DNA from: Monosporascus cannonballus
Taxonomy: Eukaryota > Ascomycota > Sordariomycetes > Xylariales
Length of the DNA stretch: 64,000 nucleotides
Direction of reading: 5' to 3'
NCBI GenBank assembly: GCA_004154925.1
Contig: QJNS01000145.1
Span: 124,001-188,000 of the forward strand
Shown here: one piece after another, positions 12,151 through 25,264 of the stretch
Position numbering within the stretch: position 1 is the first letter of the stretch
Layout: every line of letters begins with the position of its first letter
Position numbers and translations under genes: made by a program
The notes under the pieces: generated by a model
Told to the model about the DNA's origin: nothing
Databases searched by the model: none
Seen by the model: only the letters and a program-made list of their open reading frames with translations

Positions 12151-12565
12151 CTTTTTTATAATATCTATATTATTCGCTCTAAACTTTTATAAATTAATTA
12201 TTAATACTATTGCGAAATGAAACTTTATCTAAAATTAAAAACCAAAATCAACTTTTTAAGAAAAATATATTAAAATAATAATAATATCGATATTCTCGTT
12301 TTTCAAACAAGTTGATAACAATTATATATCGTAAATAAGATTATTTCTATAAAACTTCTATCGATACGAATAACTGATATCGCATATTTCGAATATCGCA
12401 TTATATCATTACTATTCATTACAAGTTAAAAAGATATTATAAAAGCGATCAAGCGCTAAACCTGGTAAAAGTTAGCAAAACCTTTTATATATACTCAAAA
12501 TGTATCTTTAATCTTTATATATAAGGTTTACCATTAAATTGTACAGCGTAAAGTTTAATTTTTTG
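12151..12565. other. AT-rich spacer between copy E' and element 3
   Basis: No gene, LTR or coding-like frame was seen. The composition is like the surrounding RIP-affected repeats. Confidence 0.5.
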
Positions 12566-12938
12566 TGTTCCGATCTAGGCCAAAACCGGTCGAAAGAACG
12601 GTCGGACCTATACGGTAAGGTTACGTGATTTAGATTTTTCTTAGCCACAAGATTTCAGTGAATTCATATAGAACTCATCTTATCTAAAGAAATTAAATCT
12701 GTAATAATTTCAACGTTTAATAAATAAAATATAAATATATTTAAGATATATAAAATCGTTATTGTAATAATTCAAAGAATAATTATAAATAATATAATAT
12801 TTCGATATATCAAATATGCTTAATATTATAAAACGTAATTAATTATTATCTTTTTTGTTCAACGTCTTATAATATTTTTAATAATTTAAATCTGTACGAA
12901 CAAAGTTGAATGATTAATTCAACGGTTTGATTATTATA
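12566..12938 (+). repeat. 5' LTR of element 3
   Basis: Begins TGTTCCGATCTAGGCC and aligns along its length with 25,265-25,636. Shared blocks include GGCCAAxxCCGGT, CGGTxxGACCTATA and TTACGTGA at the 5' end and an AAATCT...GTACGA block near the 3' end. Many differences are transitions. Confidence 0.8.
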
Positions 12939-15307
12939 CCATAGAAATAGTTAGTTACTAATATTGTTAAATATAAAGTAATATTAGAAATAATATATTT
13001 ACGAATGAATAATTAATTTACGAATTTTGAATGATAATATAAATTTAAATAATAAAGATTAAAAACGTCGTTGAATTAAGAGAAAGAGGTTCTTGATGAT
13101 GAAGATTTTTAAATATATATCTTTCCTTTTTTCAAAGTGAAAGTTTTAACTTTATTAAATTATTTTAGGCGATATACGAGAAGTTCGAAAAAAATAAAAT
13201 TTCAAATATTAAGAGGTTTTCTAAAAAAAAATAAATTGTTAAATTTTATTTCATTTAAAGATTGAGACTAATTTTAAAATATTTCAAATTTAAATTATTT
13301 GAAAATATGTTTATAAAACTGAATGAAATTTTATATAATGTCGAATATATTTTAGATATTTTTCTATTTCCTTTATTATATTTACTATATAAAAGAAGAT
13401 GTATTTGTATTAATTACAAAAGGTCAAGTTATTTAATTTTATTATATTATAAAATAATATATTTACTTATTTTCAGAAGAGCAAAATTTGAAAATGGAAC
13501 GAATATATAATAATTATAAATAATTCGAGTAAAGGTTAACGAAAGTTTTCGAAATAATAAATAGAAAATAAAAAGAAATATTCAAATTTAATTCTTACTA
13601 TTTAAGATTAGATATTTAATTACTGTAATATATTTATTTAGTTAGTGGTAAATTTAAATAAAAAATTAAAAACATTAATAATTAAGTTTTTTAACAGCTT
13701 ACAAAAGAAATATGAAAAACTTTTTACAAATTGTATGAACTAGAATTCTTATTAAATTATATTATTGTAAAGCTGAAGTAAATACGAAATAATATACTCG
13801 ATATATAAAAATATTAAAATCAAATACGGTGATAAAATTCGAATTAATACTAGTTTCTTTTAATATAATAACAGCTTTTACAATATTATATTAAACTAAG
13901 AAAGTTTAATGTTATTTCGAAAAGAAATTAAAATCACGTTAAATATTTTAATTATAAAAAGATTAGCACATAAGGTTTATAAATATCAGAAATCTTAAAA
14001 GTCATGATAATAAAATACTTATATAAAAAGTGCTTTAAAGCTGATTAAAGAATAATAATACAATTGTGGGTACTATCCGGATTTAATATAAATAAAGGTT
14101 ATCGCGATAAAAGAATCTATTACGGAATGTAAAAAGCCTAGGTATTAACTCAAAAAACGTTCAAATAATATTAAAACGGCTTGAAAGAATAATTAAAGAA
14201 ATACCTAAAATGCAAGAAAAATATTGATTGCAGAATTCTTAATGAATAAAATATAATATACGCCATATATTATAAAAACGGGGATATTTAGCGCATAATA
14301 AAATTATAAAAACTTAATTTGTTAACTAATTGTATGTATATATTAGATTTGTTAACTTAAACCGGAAATAATAAAACAGATAAATAATAATATAAACATT
14401 TTCAAATGATTATTTTATAAACTTATATCAATAAATAAATACTTTTATAAAATTAGCTAAAGAAATATTTATAAAAAAAGGTTTTTTTGCTTTTCTAATT
14501 AATATAATTATTATTTTGTAAAATACTTAATTTGACATATTCTAAAAACATGTTATTAAAAGAGTATTACGGACTTTAATTTTTAATTAGCATTTATTAG
14601 AAAGACGAAAAAGATATGAAAAGAATTCGACAAATTACATGAATATTTTAATAAGAAACAAATATAATAGAAAGGCTAATGTTATATTATATATTATATC
14701 GGACAATAATCAACTTAATTAAATACAAGAGAATGAATTACTTAAGGAAATATATATAAATCAAAAAATAAATGTGTTGGCAAAAACAACAAATATAATA
14801 ATATAATGTTTTATATTAAAAATATAAACAAACGTTTACAAATTCGAAAAGAAATTACAAAAAAGATTTTTTAAAAAGAGATCACGAAGTAACGAAAGTT
14901 AAAAAAATTAAGAAAATGTTTTCAAAAAGGTTTTAAACGTGACGATAAAATCTATTAATAATTTTACTTCGTTAAAAATACGAATCGGAACGTCTTAATA
15001 TATTGCAATAATAAGTTACGAACTGCTACGTCCAAATTACATTATACCGAATATCATTAATAAATTTAAATTATTATAAAAATATAAATTGAAACCCTAT
15101 ATAATGCTAAATGTCGAAAGTTAAGATTTTGCCTATAATAAGAAAAAAGTGTAAAGAGAAATTAATTATTTCTAAACTTTTAAATAAGCGCGATATTAGA
15201 CGATTAAATTTAATATTATTTTATTTAAGAATTATATTATAATTTTATACTTATTATAAACATATTAATAAAACATTGAAATTAATAAAAAAAAGTAATT
15301 AAATTAA
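12939..15307 (+). other. Element 3 interior, 5' part, no intact gene
   Basis: Very AT-rich. It should contain the decayed gag/protease region of element 3. An 82-codon open stretch at 13,262-13,510 is rich in Leu, Ile, Tyr and Lys, starts from a TTG-type codon and matches nothing I recognise; it is most likely a chance frame in AT-rich sequence. Confidence 0.45.
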
Positions 15308-15497
15308 TATTATAGGCTAGAGCCTATAGGGCGGCGCGGGCTTACGAAGCGAGCTCTTTAGCCCGAGCTTATTCATATATATATAGGGAACGGCCACCTT
15401 GTTAATGGATAGCTATTTCTCCCTTTTCTTCCTTACCTTAAATATAAACCTTCGTTAGGCCGTACTTCCGTTCAACTTACGTATCGTACCCGTTACA
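15308..15497 (+). repeat. 5' LTR of element 2
   Basis: Starts TATTATAGGCTAGAGCC (TG changed to TA) and ends CGTTACA. It contains a GC-rich block (GGGCGGCGCGGGCTTACG) and a TATA-like ATATATATATAGGG at about 15,375-15,388, a plausible element promoter. It differs from the 3' copy mainly by C/T and G/A changes. Confidence 0.92.
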
Positions 15498-17600
15498 TAT
15501 ATTTAACGTTATAATTTATTGTAGCTTTTACGAAATTCAATAAAAATAAAACGTTTTTTAAAAATATTTTAATTACGGATAATAAATTAAAACAAATTTT
15601 ATAACCAAATAATTATAAAATAACTTAATTAATAAAATTATAAGCGAATTTGCGGCATTCACTTCGTCCGAAACTATTAAAAAAGCTTTATAATATTAAC
15701 TATTTATAAATATAATTTAAAAATCTAATATATATTTAGAAAGGTTTATTACATTAATTTTTAATTATAATAAAATAATGAAAAACTTATTTAACCGGAT
15801 AACGGAAATAAAAAAAATACTTTTTTTAAAAAACGGAAAAAAGACATTTATAAAATAAGATCCGTTTGACGAAAACTTGACGGGAAACCTGCCGTTTAAT
15901 AACGTGTTTGTAAAAACGAATCGTGAGTTTATAAAATAACTTTCGTAAAACGGAAAATAAAAAAAGTTTTGTTTGTTTTTCACATTATTCCGTATAAAAG
16001 TAAAAAAAACTAATTTATTTTCTGTTTCTTATACTAACCTACTTAAATGTTATAATATTTATATTTATCAAAAAATAATTATAACTCAAGTGTTAATTCA
16101 AAATATAAAAATTACGAAATAATTTCGATTTCGATAATTTGTTTTTATATAAAAAACTAATTCGAAAATAAATAAACGATATAATTTATTAAAAAGTAAT
16201 TATAACGGATAAAATAAGGTAATAATTAATAATTTCAAAATTTATTTTTAAAGTTTCAATTTATATTAATTAAATATAAAAATTTAAAGTAGTTTTTACT
16301 AATTAAAATAATTTCTTTAAATATTAATAATAATATGTAATTCCATAATGCGTTAATTATAAAAAGATATATTTTATAATAATTATAACCGTTAAATACG
16401 TAAATTAAAAAAGTAATTAATTATTTAAAGGCTTTATTTAATTATTATATATAGACAAAAATAATAATATAATATGTTAATAAAAAACGAAACGGTTAAA
16501 TAATAATAATATATTAATTAAATTAATAAATCGCTTTAAATAATAAATGTTTTATAATTCATTACGTTAATTTCTAAATTTATAAATTAATAATAAAATA
16601 ATTAACAAAACTGATCCGGAAATAATTCGAAATAAGGTTCGGATAACCGGCGTTATACAAAATAATTTTCGGATAACGAAATAGAAATTTGAAAACGAAA
16701 AAAGAAATATTTTTATTATACAGTTATGAATTATTAAAGTAAAAAATGCCTTCAATATAAATCCGTAAACTAAATTCGTCCTGTTAGAACGGAAGTTATA
16801 ATAATAAATTTGCGGAATACCGTTAACGGAAATAATAATTTAAATAATAGAAATTAAAAAAAAACCTTTTATTAAATATTATTAATAAAAGGAAAACATA
16901 ATGAAGAACAAATTGCAAAAAATGAATAATAAATTTAATAATACTTTTTTAAATTCAACACCTTAATTTATAATAAATATATTTATTATTCCGTATTTAA
17001 TAAATAGTTCATGCGTTTTTTAAACGTATAACGCATATTTATTAATTTTTATGGGTTAAAATTAATAAGAAATAACAAAATTATAATAATTATAATTTTA
17101 AAACTTATTTACGTTCACCTAAATTTATATAATTATTTAAAATATAATTAAAAATACGTAAGTAAAAACAAATTTTATTTTTTTATTTTAGGAAAGCCTT
17201 AAATAAAATATAATAATATCGTATATAAGGCGAAATAACGGTTTATCCGTTTTGGAAATAACGTTATTGCCCTTATATTGCACGAAAAAAAATAAATCGA
17301 TAAAAATTTAAAAATTATTTAAAAAGGCGGTTATAAAAGTATAAAAAGTTTTATTTAATGGTAGTTATAATTCTTACGGTAATAATACGGTAAAACTGCG
17401 ATAAAAAAACTGGAATATAATTATTCGTAATTTTTATAAAAAATATTAAGAAGGCCTCAAGGGTAAAGCCGTAATTAATTTCCAAAAATATAACGGAACG
17501 TATTTTTAAAAATTACGGAAATTTCGAAACGTTTTTGTAAATAACGAATATTTATTATTATTATTTTATCATGATAATAACAACGTAATAATAAACCTAA
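15498..17600 (+). other. Element 2 interior upstream of RT, no intact gene
   Basis: Presumed decayed gag/protease region. It is AT-rich with frequent stops in all frames. Open stretches on the minus strand at 15,765-15,983 and 16,567-16,755 lie antisense to the element and show no recognisable domain, so I read them as shadows. Confidence 0.45.
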
Positions 17601-17639
17601 TAATAAATACCATAAATTAAAAGAAATATTTTTATAAGA

Positions 17640-18150
17640 ATTTTTATATAAAATATTAAAAAGAAAATATTAATTTTATGCAAAATACTTATAAATTTAT
17701 TCGATAAAAATTAGATTTGGATTAATAGGTTTCTTATGAATACCTTAGTATTATTCGTAAGGAAACTTAATGAAGATTTACGGTTTTACGTAAATTATAA
17801 AAGATTAAATAAAACTATGAAAAGAAAAACGTTATTTTTTATACTAATAAAAAAAGGTTATAAATTTTATTATAAAACCGGTAATTTATGAAATTAGATA
17901 TTCTAACGGTTTTTTACCGGTTACGTATGCACCCGAAAAATAAATAAAAAATTACGTTCCGTATACGTTTTAGATTTTTCGAATAATTAATATATTTATT
18001 CGGTCTTAACGGTATATTCATTATTTTTTAATATTATATTAACAGTATATTAAAATACTATCTTAATAATGTTTATTTTACGTATTTAAATAATATACTA
18101 ATATATCTGTCAGGTTTTCGAATCGATGATAAAATTAAAATTAAATTAAT
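17640..18150 (+). pseudogene. Reverse transcriptase remnant of element 2
   Basis: Several RT blocks can be followed on the plus strand, in shifting frames and with stops: RLRMHPKNK and ITFRIRF (family: F-x-R-L-R-M-H-P...T-F-R-T-R), LNNV, then YLNNILIY at 18,083-18,106 in place of YLDDILIY. Both catalytic Asp residues are Asn. The region has several TAA codons where the family has Gln or other residues. RNase H and integrase should follow to about 20 kb but I could not delimit them. Confidence 0.82.
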
Positions 18151-20618
18151 ATTTTGCCGCTTAACGAAAACAGATTTAAAGTTAAACATGGATAAATACG
18201 AATTCGTAATTCAGGAAATCAAAATACCTAAAACTTATTACCGAAATAAAAGTAAATTTAAAAATTGTTTTCAAAAACGTAACCGTTATTCAAAAATAAA
18301 AGGCCATTATAAATATAAAAAGCGATAAAAGATTTAGCGAGTTCGTTGATTTTTATCAAACCTTTATAAACCCTTTTAACGGAATAACAGCTTTTTTTTA
18401 GATTAATTTAAAAAAACACTTTTTTACTGGAAAAACGAAAAATAATAAGTTTTCGACCGATTTAAAAAACCTTTTATTATAATATTTATTTTTACGTATT
18501 AAAATCCCGAAAAAATGGTAATAAAAGTAAATTATTCCGATTAAATATTTAGAAAATATTTATCTTAATTCGATTCGTTAAAATATTTACAATTAGTTAC
18601 ATATTTTTAAACAGTTTTTAATAATTAAATATAATTACGAAATATACGATAAAAATTAGTAATTATTTTTAAAACGTTAACTAAATAAAAAAATGTTTTA
18701 AAGGTTAATTAGCCTTTTTACGATTCTAATAAATTATGCGAACTTTTAATATTTTATAAATATTCGCAAATTTATTAAAAGGTAAATTCGATAAACCGGT
18801 TTTTAATCCGCTTTTAATTTCGTATTTAAAAACTTACTTTAATAAATTAATAAACAGACCCGATAATATATTTTGTAAATTATAAAACGTATTTCGCGGT
18901 AAAAAAGAATTAAAGTTAAAACGTAAATAATTTAATTGATTTTAAAACCTAATTATTTAATAAATTAACGAAAATTTAAAATGTTTTAATAATCGTAATT
19001 TACTTAAATTAAGGAAATAATAAACCACCAGTTATACCTTTTAATAAAAAAGTATTTTTCGAAAAAGTATTTTAAGAAATATAAGATTTAAAAATTATTA
19101 AAAATAAAACCTTAAATATAGCGTACGTCGCCGTAGCCCAAGAATTACGTAATTTCCCCTTTATTATAAATATAATAAAACATTTTATAATTTAAAAAAC
19201 GTATTTAGGTTTTTAGTTAAAAATTATTTTGGACGTTATTTATTTAATAGGTTTATACTTTCTATATTATCGGCTACTTTTAAAGAATATTAAATTAATA
19301 ATATTAATCTATAATTATTATTAGCCGAAATGAGTTTAAAATATATGCCGTTTCTACCGTAATTACGATATATATAATAGGTTATACGTATAAAACGAAA
19401 TACAAAAAAGTTATTATAGCTTTTATTTATTTTAAATTTATTTTATTTAAATTTTTCGGTAAATTTTATAATCGATTTACCGGCAAGTCAAAAAATGGAC
19501 TTTTATATTTTTATCGTATTTTACAATTATTTAAAGAAAATAATTATTTTAAAGTAAATATTTAATATAAATATAAAAACGTATATATAACCTTTTTTTA
19601 TTTATTATTAAAGATAATATAATATATTTAAAGAATTAATATTTCATAAAAAAGATAATGAAATAAATCAATTTTAAATATATGAATATAATTTAATAAA
19701 TATATAATAGTAATTTAATATATTTTGTTTTAAATAAATAAAATTACAGAAGAAATTAATCCAAAATCTTTTGCGTATTTGTATTATTTTATAAATTACG
19801 TATAATATAATCATGCTAAGTTTTTATTAATAATTTAATTAATTTTTAACGATAAAAATTCTTTATTAAACATTTTCTTTTTTAATTTACCGATATAGTA
19901 TAAAGCGTATTAACAAAATATTAATAATTACTTAATTGATTTCGGAAATTAAAAAGTATTATGAATTTCGTTAAAAAGTTTCGAAACAATGCCGAATTTA
20001 TATAAATTATTATGGTATTAATATAAATTCGAATAAAATAATTAATTACTATTTTTAAAAAAGTAATTATTATATTTCGAAATAAATTATTTAATATAAA
20101 TGAATTTAAAAAGTATAATTAATTTATAATTATTTAAACTTTTATTTTAAATATATATATAATATAAAGTTAATATAATTATGCTATATAAAACCGTAAA
20201 ATTAAATATATTATTAAAAATATACCCGAAATTCGATATAAAGTTTTTAAATTTAATAATAAAAAATCTATTATGTAATTAAATTATAAATACTAATTAA
20301 CCATTATTAATATTATTAAAAAAAAAGAAAAACAATTTATAATAAAATATATATTAAGGGCCGAAAATAAGTACGTAAATCGTAATCGTCGAAGAAAATT
20401 ATTTATCAAATAAGTAAATTATAATCAAGTAATATAAAAATTACGTAACAATTTCGAAAATATAATTGCCTTTAATAATTTCGAAAAGTTATTCGAAAAC
20501 GGAAATAAGATCGGCAAAAACGTAAGGGTACGAATAAAAATAAAAAAAAAGGATATAAGCAAACCCGCCGCCCCCTTGCCGCAATTTCGTTATTCCTTAA
20601 AGGCGAGAAAAAGGGTAA
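18150..20618 (+). other. Element 2 interior downstream of RT, decayed RNase H/integrase region
   Basis: No open frame of useful length. By family order this stretch should hold RNase H and integrase, but the motifs are too mutated to place. The purine tract ending at about 20,615 closes it. Confidence 0.4.
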
Positions 20619-20808
20619 TATTATAGTCTAAAGCCTATAGGGCGGTTCGAGCTTACGGAGCGAATTCCTTAGCCCGAGCTCATCTATATATATATAGGGA
20701 GCAGCCACCTCGTTGGTAGCTAACTGTTTTTTCCCTTCCCTTTTCATCTTGAATATAAACCTTCGTTAGGCCGTGCCTCCGTTCAGCCTACGCATCGTGC
20801 CCGTCACA
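20619..20808 (+). repeat. 3' LTR of element 2
   Basis: 190 bp, ending CCGTCACA followed by ATTAA. It retains more G and C than the 5' copy (for example GTGCCTCC against GTACTTCC). A small open frame beginning at 20,773 inside this LTR runs on into element 3 sequence and is not a gene. Confidence 0.92.
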
Positions 20809-22999
20809 ATTAAATTCGCTTTAGATATCGTAAATAAAATAAAAAAGAAATTAAACTTTTCATATTCGATCAAAAATAACAACGAATACAAAAATAAAAA
20901 TATAACAAATAGCTTATTGTTTAAAGAAATAAAACATAAAAAGAACGTAAGTATTAAAAAAGTTCGATGTATTAATAGTATTATTAAAGAAAAATTTAAA
21001 TATTTGAATAACGATTTAAATTCATAATTTCCAAACTATAAAACAATTTAATTAATATATTATCATGATATAATATATACGGAAAGGTTTTTGAAACATA
21101 TTGAATACGAAATTATCAAAATACGTCAAATTAAATTGCGAAATAATCCTTAAAAGTGTTTATTTACGAAGTTTTACCTTTAATATAACTTTAATAAACA
21201 CGAATTATAGGTTTTGGAAAAATACTTGGAAAATTAATTATAAACAAAATAAATTCGATTTTCGAAGTTATTTATATAACACTAAATACGTTTTGCAATT
21301 AAAAAAGAACAAATTATAATTCGTAATTAAGTACTAATAATTAAGTGCTTTCATTATTGAAAATCGAATATTACCATATTTAATTAATAAAACAAAAAAA
21401 AGATTTTACAAATTAATTTAAATTTATTAAAATTAAACCAAATACGACGAAAACTGACCTTGAAAACGAAATAAAAATTATTTAAATATTTGATTATATT
21501 AATAAAACTTATAAATATATTAAGAACTTTTAATAAGATAATAAATTATATATGATGAATATATATCGATATTTGTAATATGTATTATATCGATAGTATT
21601 ATTGTTTATTCAGAAAAGAAAGATATATATATAAAATATATATACAAAGTTTTTTAAGCTTTACAAAATACCAAATTACTAATTAATGTTAAATATATTC
21701 ATTTTATAAATACAGAATAACAAACCCCAGATATATTAATATCTAATAATATAACAAAATAAATGTAAAGAAACTATTCCATTTATAAAATAGCAAATAC
21801 AAATTATAATTAAAGAACTATAGATTTGTCTAAAATTCCCTAGTTATTATAGCAAATTCTTTCGAAATTTTAACAAAATTACTAAACCCTTAATTAACCT
21901 TATTAAAAATTTCTAATAAAAATTTTAAATAAAGAATATGTTGTAAAAATTTAAATATTCAATTATTAATAAATTAATATTAATTAAAAAGAATTTAATA
22001 CGCTACAGAGAACTAAAAACTAATATTTTCAATTACGTCTTAAGCGCCATATTAGGATAACGAAATAATTAAGGCAATTTATACTTTATTGCATTTTTAA
22101 GTGTAAGCTAAAAGAACTCGGATTTAATTACGTTATTGGGAATAAGGAATTGATGGCTATTATTATGACATTTCGAAAATTTAGATATTTTTAAAAACAT
22201 TATTATTAAATTGAAATTGATACGAATTATTAAAACTGTACCCGTTTTATTATAATTAGAGAATTTACGAAACGATAATTATAATATGTAAAAAAATAAC
22301 GAATTTTGATTTGGTTATTGTTTACACAAAAGATTTCAAAATCGGCAAAACGAATATTTTGAGGTGACCAAATTTTTAAAAGACAATTGATTAAAATTAA
22401 CTATATATTTTGCGATATTTCTTCAAAAACATTTGTATTCACAGTAAAGTATAGTAACGCGAGCTATATCTCATAACATATATTAAAACTTCAGAAAATA
22501 TGACGATAATTTGCTAGAAAATACAAAATACCTATAGGTTCTGGGACAATATTGAATAAACTTAATATATTATATATATAAATATTACTTATACGGATAT
22601 CTAGAGATTTACAAAACTTTAAAACATTTTTAACGTATTTATTATTTTTATCCAATAAAAACCGTAAATTGAAAAATACAATGATAATACGACGTTTATA
22701 ATAAGACCAAAACGTAACTATATAAGCGTTATAGAAAATTACAACTTTGATTTATTTTAAAGAATTTATAATATTTAATTAATATTGATTTTATTACCAA
22801 ACTTCTTTTATCCGAAAATCTAGTAAGGTACTATATATGTTCGCAATTTAAACAAGTTCGCGATTCATTTTTTGAACTCTTACAATAATTAATCTTAATA
22901 ATTTAACTGCAACATATTTAATTGATGTGAATCAATCGTATTTTTTGTCGTTAACTATATATACTGCTTTGGAACAAATATACGTATTATATTAAGGTT
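20809..22999 (+). other. Element 3 interior resumed: pol region
   Basis: AT-rich coding remnant of element 3 pol. Apart from the RT motif listed separately, a stop-free stretch at 21,101-21,319 has a plausible mix of residues (Lys, Asn, Tyr, Arg) just upstream of the RT active site and may be part of pol, but I could not match it to a named domain. Confidence 0.45.
21400..21720 (+). pseudogene. Reverse transcriptase remnant of element 3
   Basis: The frame reads CNMYYIDSIIVYSEKKDIYIKY from 21,574, then KVF-stop-ALQNTKLLINV. This fits the gypsy RT block Y(I/L)DDI(L/I)(I/V)YS followed by H-I-x-x-V-F-x-A-L-Q...L-x-L-N-x-x-K. The second catalytic Asp is Ser. The equivalent stretch in the second family copy is at about 57,690-57,830, where an identical 20-base string just after the active site is shared. 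Confidence 0.8.
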
Positions 23000-23632
23000 T
23001 GTTACGGATCCTATATTGCTATTCCTTTTTTTAACCGTTTTGCAACCGACTACTTTTTAACGTGTTTAAATCAATATTACCCACATTTCGGACGTACTGA
23101 AGCCGACCGATAAAAAAACGATTACCGCCCAAATTCTTAACTTATATACGCGAATGTTTTTTATCCGGCTTTAATACATGGAAGATATTCGCAAAATACG
23201 TCCTATTAAAACTTATAAGGCACGTTATAAGGCTATGGGGCAAGGTTGTAAGGCTTATTATAGAGCACGTCTCAAAACGTATCGTAAGGCGTGTCACGGT
23301 ATCGCAGGATTTATCAGAGTAATAATTTGATTTTACGTATTTAAAATAATTAAAACAAACGTTTTCTATAAAGGAAAATATTTATTATACGGAATAAACA
23401 AATTTTTTCGGTCGATAAAAAGGGTGGTCGTAAGATATTGCTATTCATCGCTATTAAGAGTGGTAATTGCAAAAAGGTTAAACGAAAGAAATAGCAATAT
23501 AGCACTCGTAATAAGCCTTGATATAATACGTACATTTGTTCTACACCTGTATATATAATTAATGATAATGATTACGGTCGATTTAAATCAATTAAATGTA
23601 TTATAATTAAGTTATTTGGATTAGCTATTGCA
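23000..23632. mobile_element. 633-bp LTR-like insertion (probable solo LTR) inside element 3
   Basis: The segment begins TGTTACGGATCC, ends TATTGCA and is flanked by perfect AGGTT repeats (22,995-22,999 and 23,633-23,637). TG...CA ends with a 5-bp duplication are the hallmark of an LTR. With no internal region this would be a solo LTR left by recombination, or a small non-autonomous element. It is clearly less AT-rich than its host, has runs of AAGGC-like repeats at 23,215-23,300, and contains a 39-codon plus-strand frame (MEDIRKIRPIKTYKARYKAM, from 23,178) ending in TGA. No second copy was seen in the window. Confidence 0.75.
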
Positions 23633-25264
23633 AGGTTCCAAAAAAACGAGTCGCGAGCTTGTTGAAGTAGCAAGCTTGTGTAGTACGTTAACGAAAATAT
23701 ATTACGACAATACCTACATAATTATTGACAGGTTTACGTAATTCTCTAATTTTTTACGATATTAAAATGCGAAAATCGAATAAATAATATATATTCTTTT
23801 GCGAAATATTTTAACATATACGGATTATTATATAACATTATTTAATCGAAATATTACGTTTATTTTGAAATTGAAGCAAAACTTTATAATATACATCGGT
23901 TTAAATTATAAGTTATTTAACGTATTTAAATTTCAAATTAACAAATAAATCCAATAAGTAAAGTAAAGATTAAATACCTATTTGCAATATTATATTAACT
24001 ATAGGGAAAATAAATAACGTATAATATTAATTTCTTTAAAAATATTAAAATAAGTTTAAAATACCCATCTTTCGATTTCATATTAAAAATTTATATAAAT
24101 ATATATAGAGAACTTATTAACGTTAAGGTAAGATTTATATTAAAATATTTTAACTAATTACATCTAAAAAGTAAAATAAACTAAAAATAAATTCGTAATT
24201 AAATAAGAAAATATTTTAATTAAAAAGGATTGAAAACATTACCCTTTTAGAAAAGAAAAATAATTTATTGTCATATAAGAATAATTAAATAATGAAATTT
24301 ATAAAGAGGCTAACTTTCAAATATAACGATTTGTATAAAACTATTAAAAGAATCTCAAAAAATAATTATTAATTAAAGCTTTTTTCAAAACTTAAAATCT
24401 ATTCTGTCTTTTATATTTCTTTACTTAAGCTAATAGTAAGTAATATTAAAATGCGTAGAAAATAGAATAACGCAAAAGCAAAAAACGAAATTACATATAA
24501 AGTGGAAGGTATTTTCCGTATAAAAATATTAAATTTACTTAATATTTAATTAAATAAAACAAATCTTAATTCTTAAAATACCTAAAAGCCTGCGAAAAAC
24601 CTTATAAATACCTAGCGCCTGCTAAAGAATTTTCATTAGCGACGTCAAGATCGCTAATAATAGCTTCTCAGTTGAAGGTTTCGGGAAAGAAATAGTCGAA
24701 ACGATTAACGGAAAACGTAATTGTATCAAATTTAGTTTCTGCGTACTTTGTTTTTTAGTTCGTTCATTAACTAGTGGTCGTAATTAACAATTTTAACTTC
24801 CTTTTCTTAAAGATATTTTTTAATAATGTAAACGAAAAAGACAATCAATAATCTCGTTAATATTACGTTATTTATACACCCAGCCCTTTTATACTTTTTT
24901 TGCTAAAATCGCAAAAAACTTTTTTCGATAACAGGTTTTTTAAATTTAAACGATTCTTTTTCTCTAATATAACGTAAGAAATCGATCGAAATATCTAAAT
25001 TATTATAAATATAGGAGTTTTTAACATATTAGTTAAAATGACGAATTTCTTTATTTAGTTAAAATTTAATATTATTTTCAAAATATAAAATATAAGATAG
25101 TATTTTGAAACTAAAGATAATAATACAAATAACTAGAAATTCTAGGTTTTTTTTAACTACAATGATTATAAAATTTGCGGTTAATAATACGATTTGTTAT
25201 AGTAAAATAAAATTTACTACAAACAAATCTTTAAAGGCAAAATTCTTAGAAAAAAAAGAAATCG
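23633..25264 (+). other. Element 3 interior, 3' part, no intact gene
   Basis: Decayed end of pol and 3' untranslated region. A block at about 24,560-24,700 (GCCTGCGAAAAACCTTATAA...CTAGCGCCTGC) has a counterpart at about 59,945-60,030 in the second family copy, supporting the family assignment. A purine-rich run at 25,248-25,261 just before the LTR is the likely polypurine tract. Confidence 0.5.

Larger units (their letters stand above)
15308..20808 (+). mobile_element. Element 2: complete RIP-degraded Ty3/gypsy element nested in element 3
   Basis: Two 190-bp LTRs (15,308-15,497 and 20,619-20,808) bound a 5,501-bp element with perfect 5-bp target duplications, ATTAA, at 15,303-15,307 and 20,809-20,813. 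The plus strand carries an RT remnant near 17.6-18.2 kb with a mutated YLNN active site. The purine-rich run GGCGAGAAAAAGGG precedes the 3' LTR. It is shorter than the other gypsy elements here. No chromodomain was recognised. Position inside element 3 makes it the younger of the two. Confidence 0.92.

Noticed and set aside
15765..15983. Minus-strand 72-codon Phe-rich frame
   Set aside because: Antisense in element 2 gag region; composition is that of a shadow in AT-rich DNA.
20773..21027. 84-codon frame starting inside the element 2 LTR
   Set aside because: It crosses the LTR/target junction at 20,808, so it is an accident of insertion.
23350..23535. Minus-strand 61-codon frame
   Set aside because: It lies in the 633-bp LTR-like insertion; no motif or start context supports a gene.
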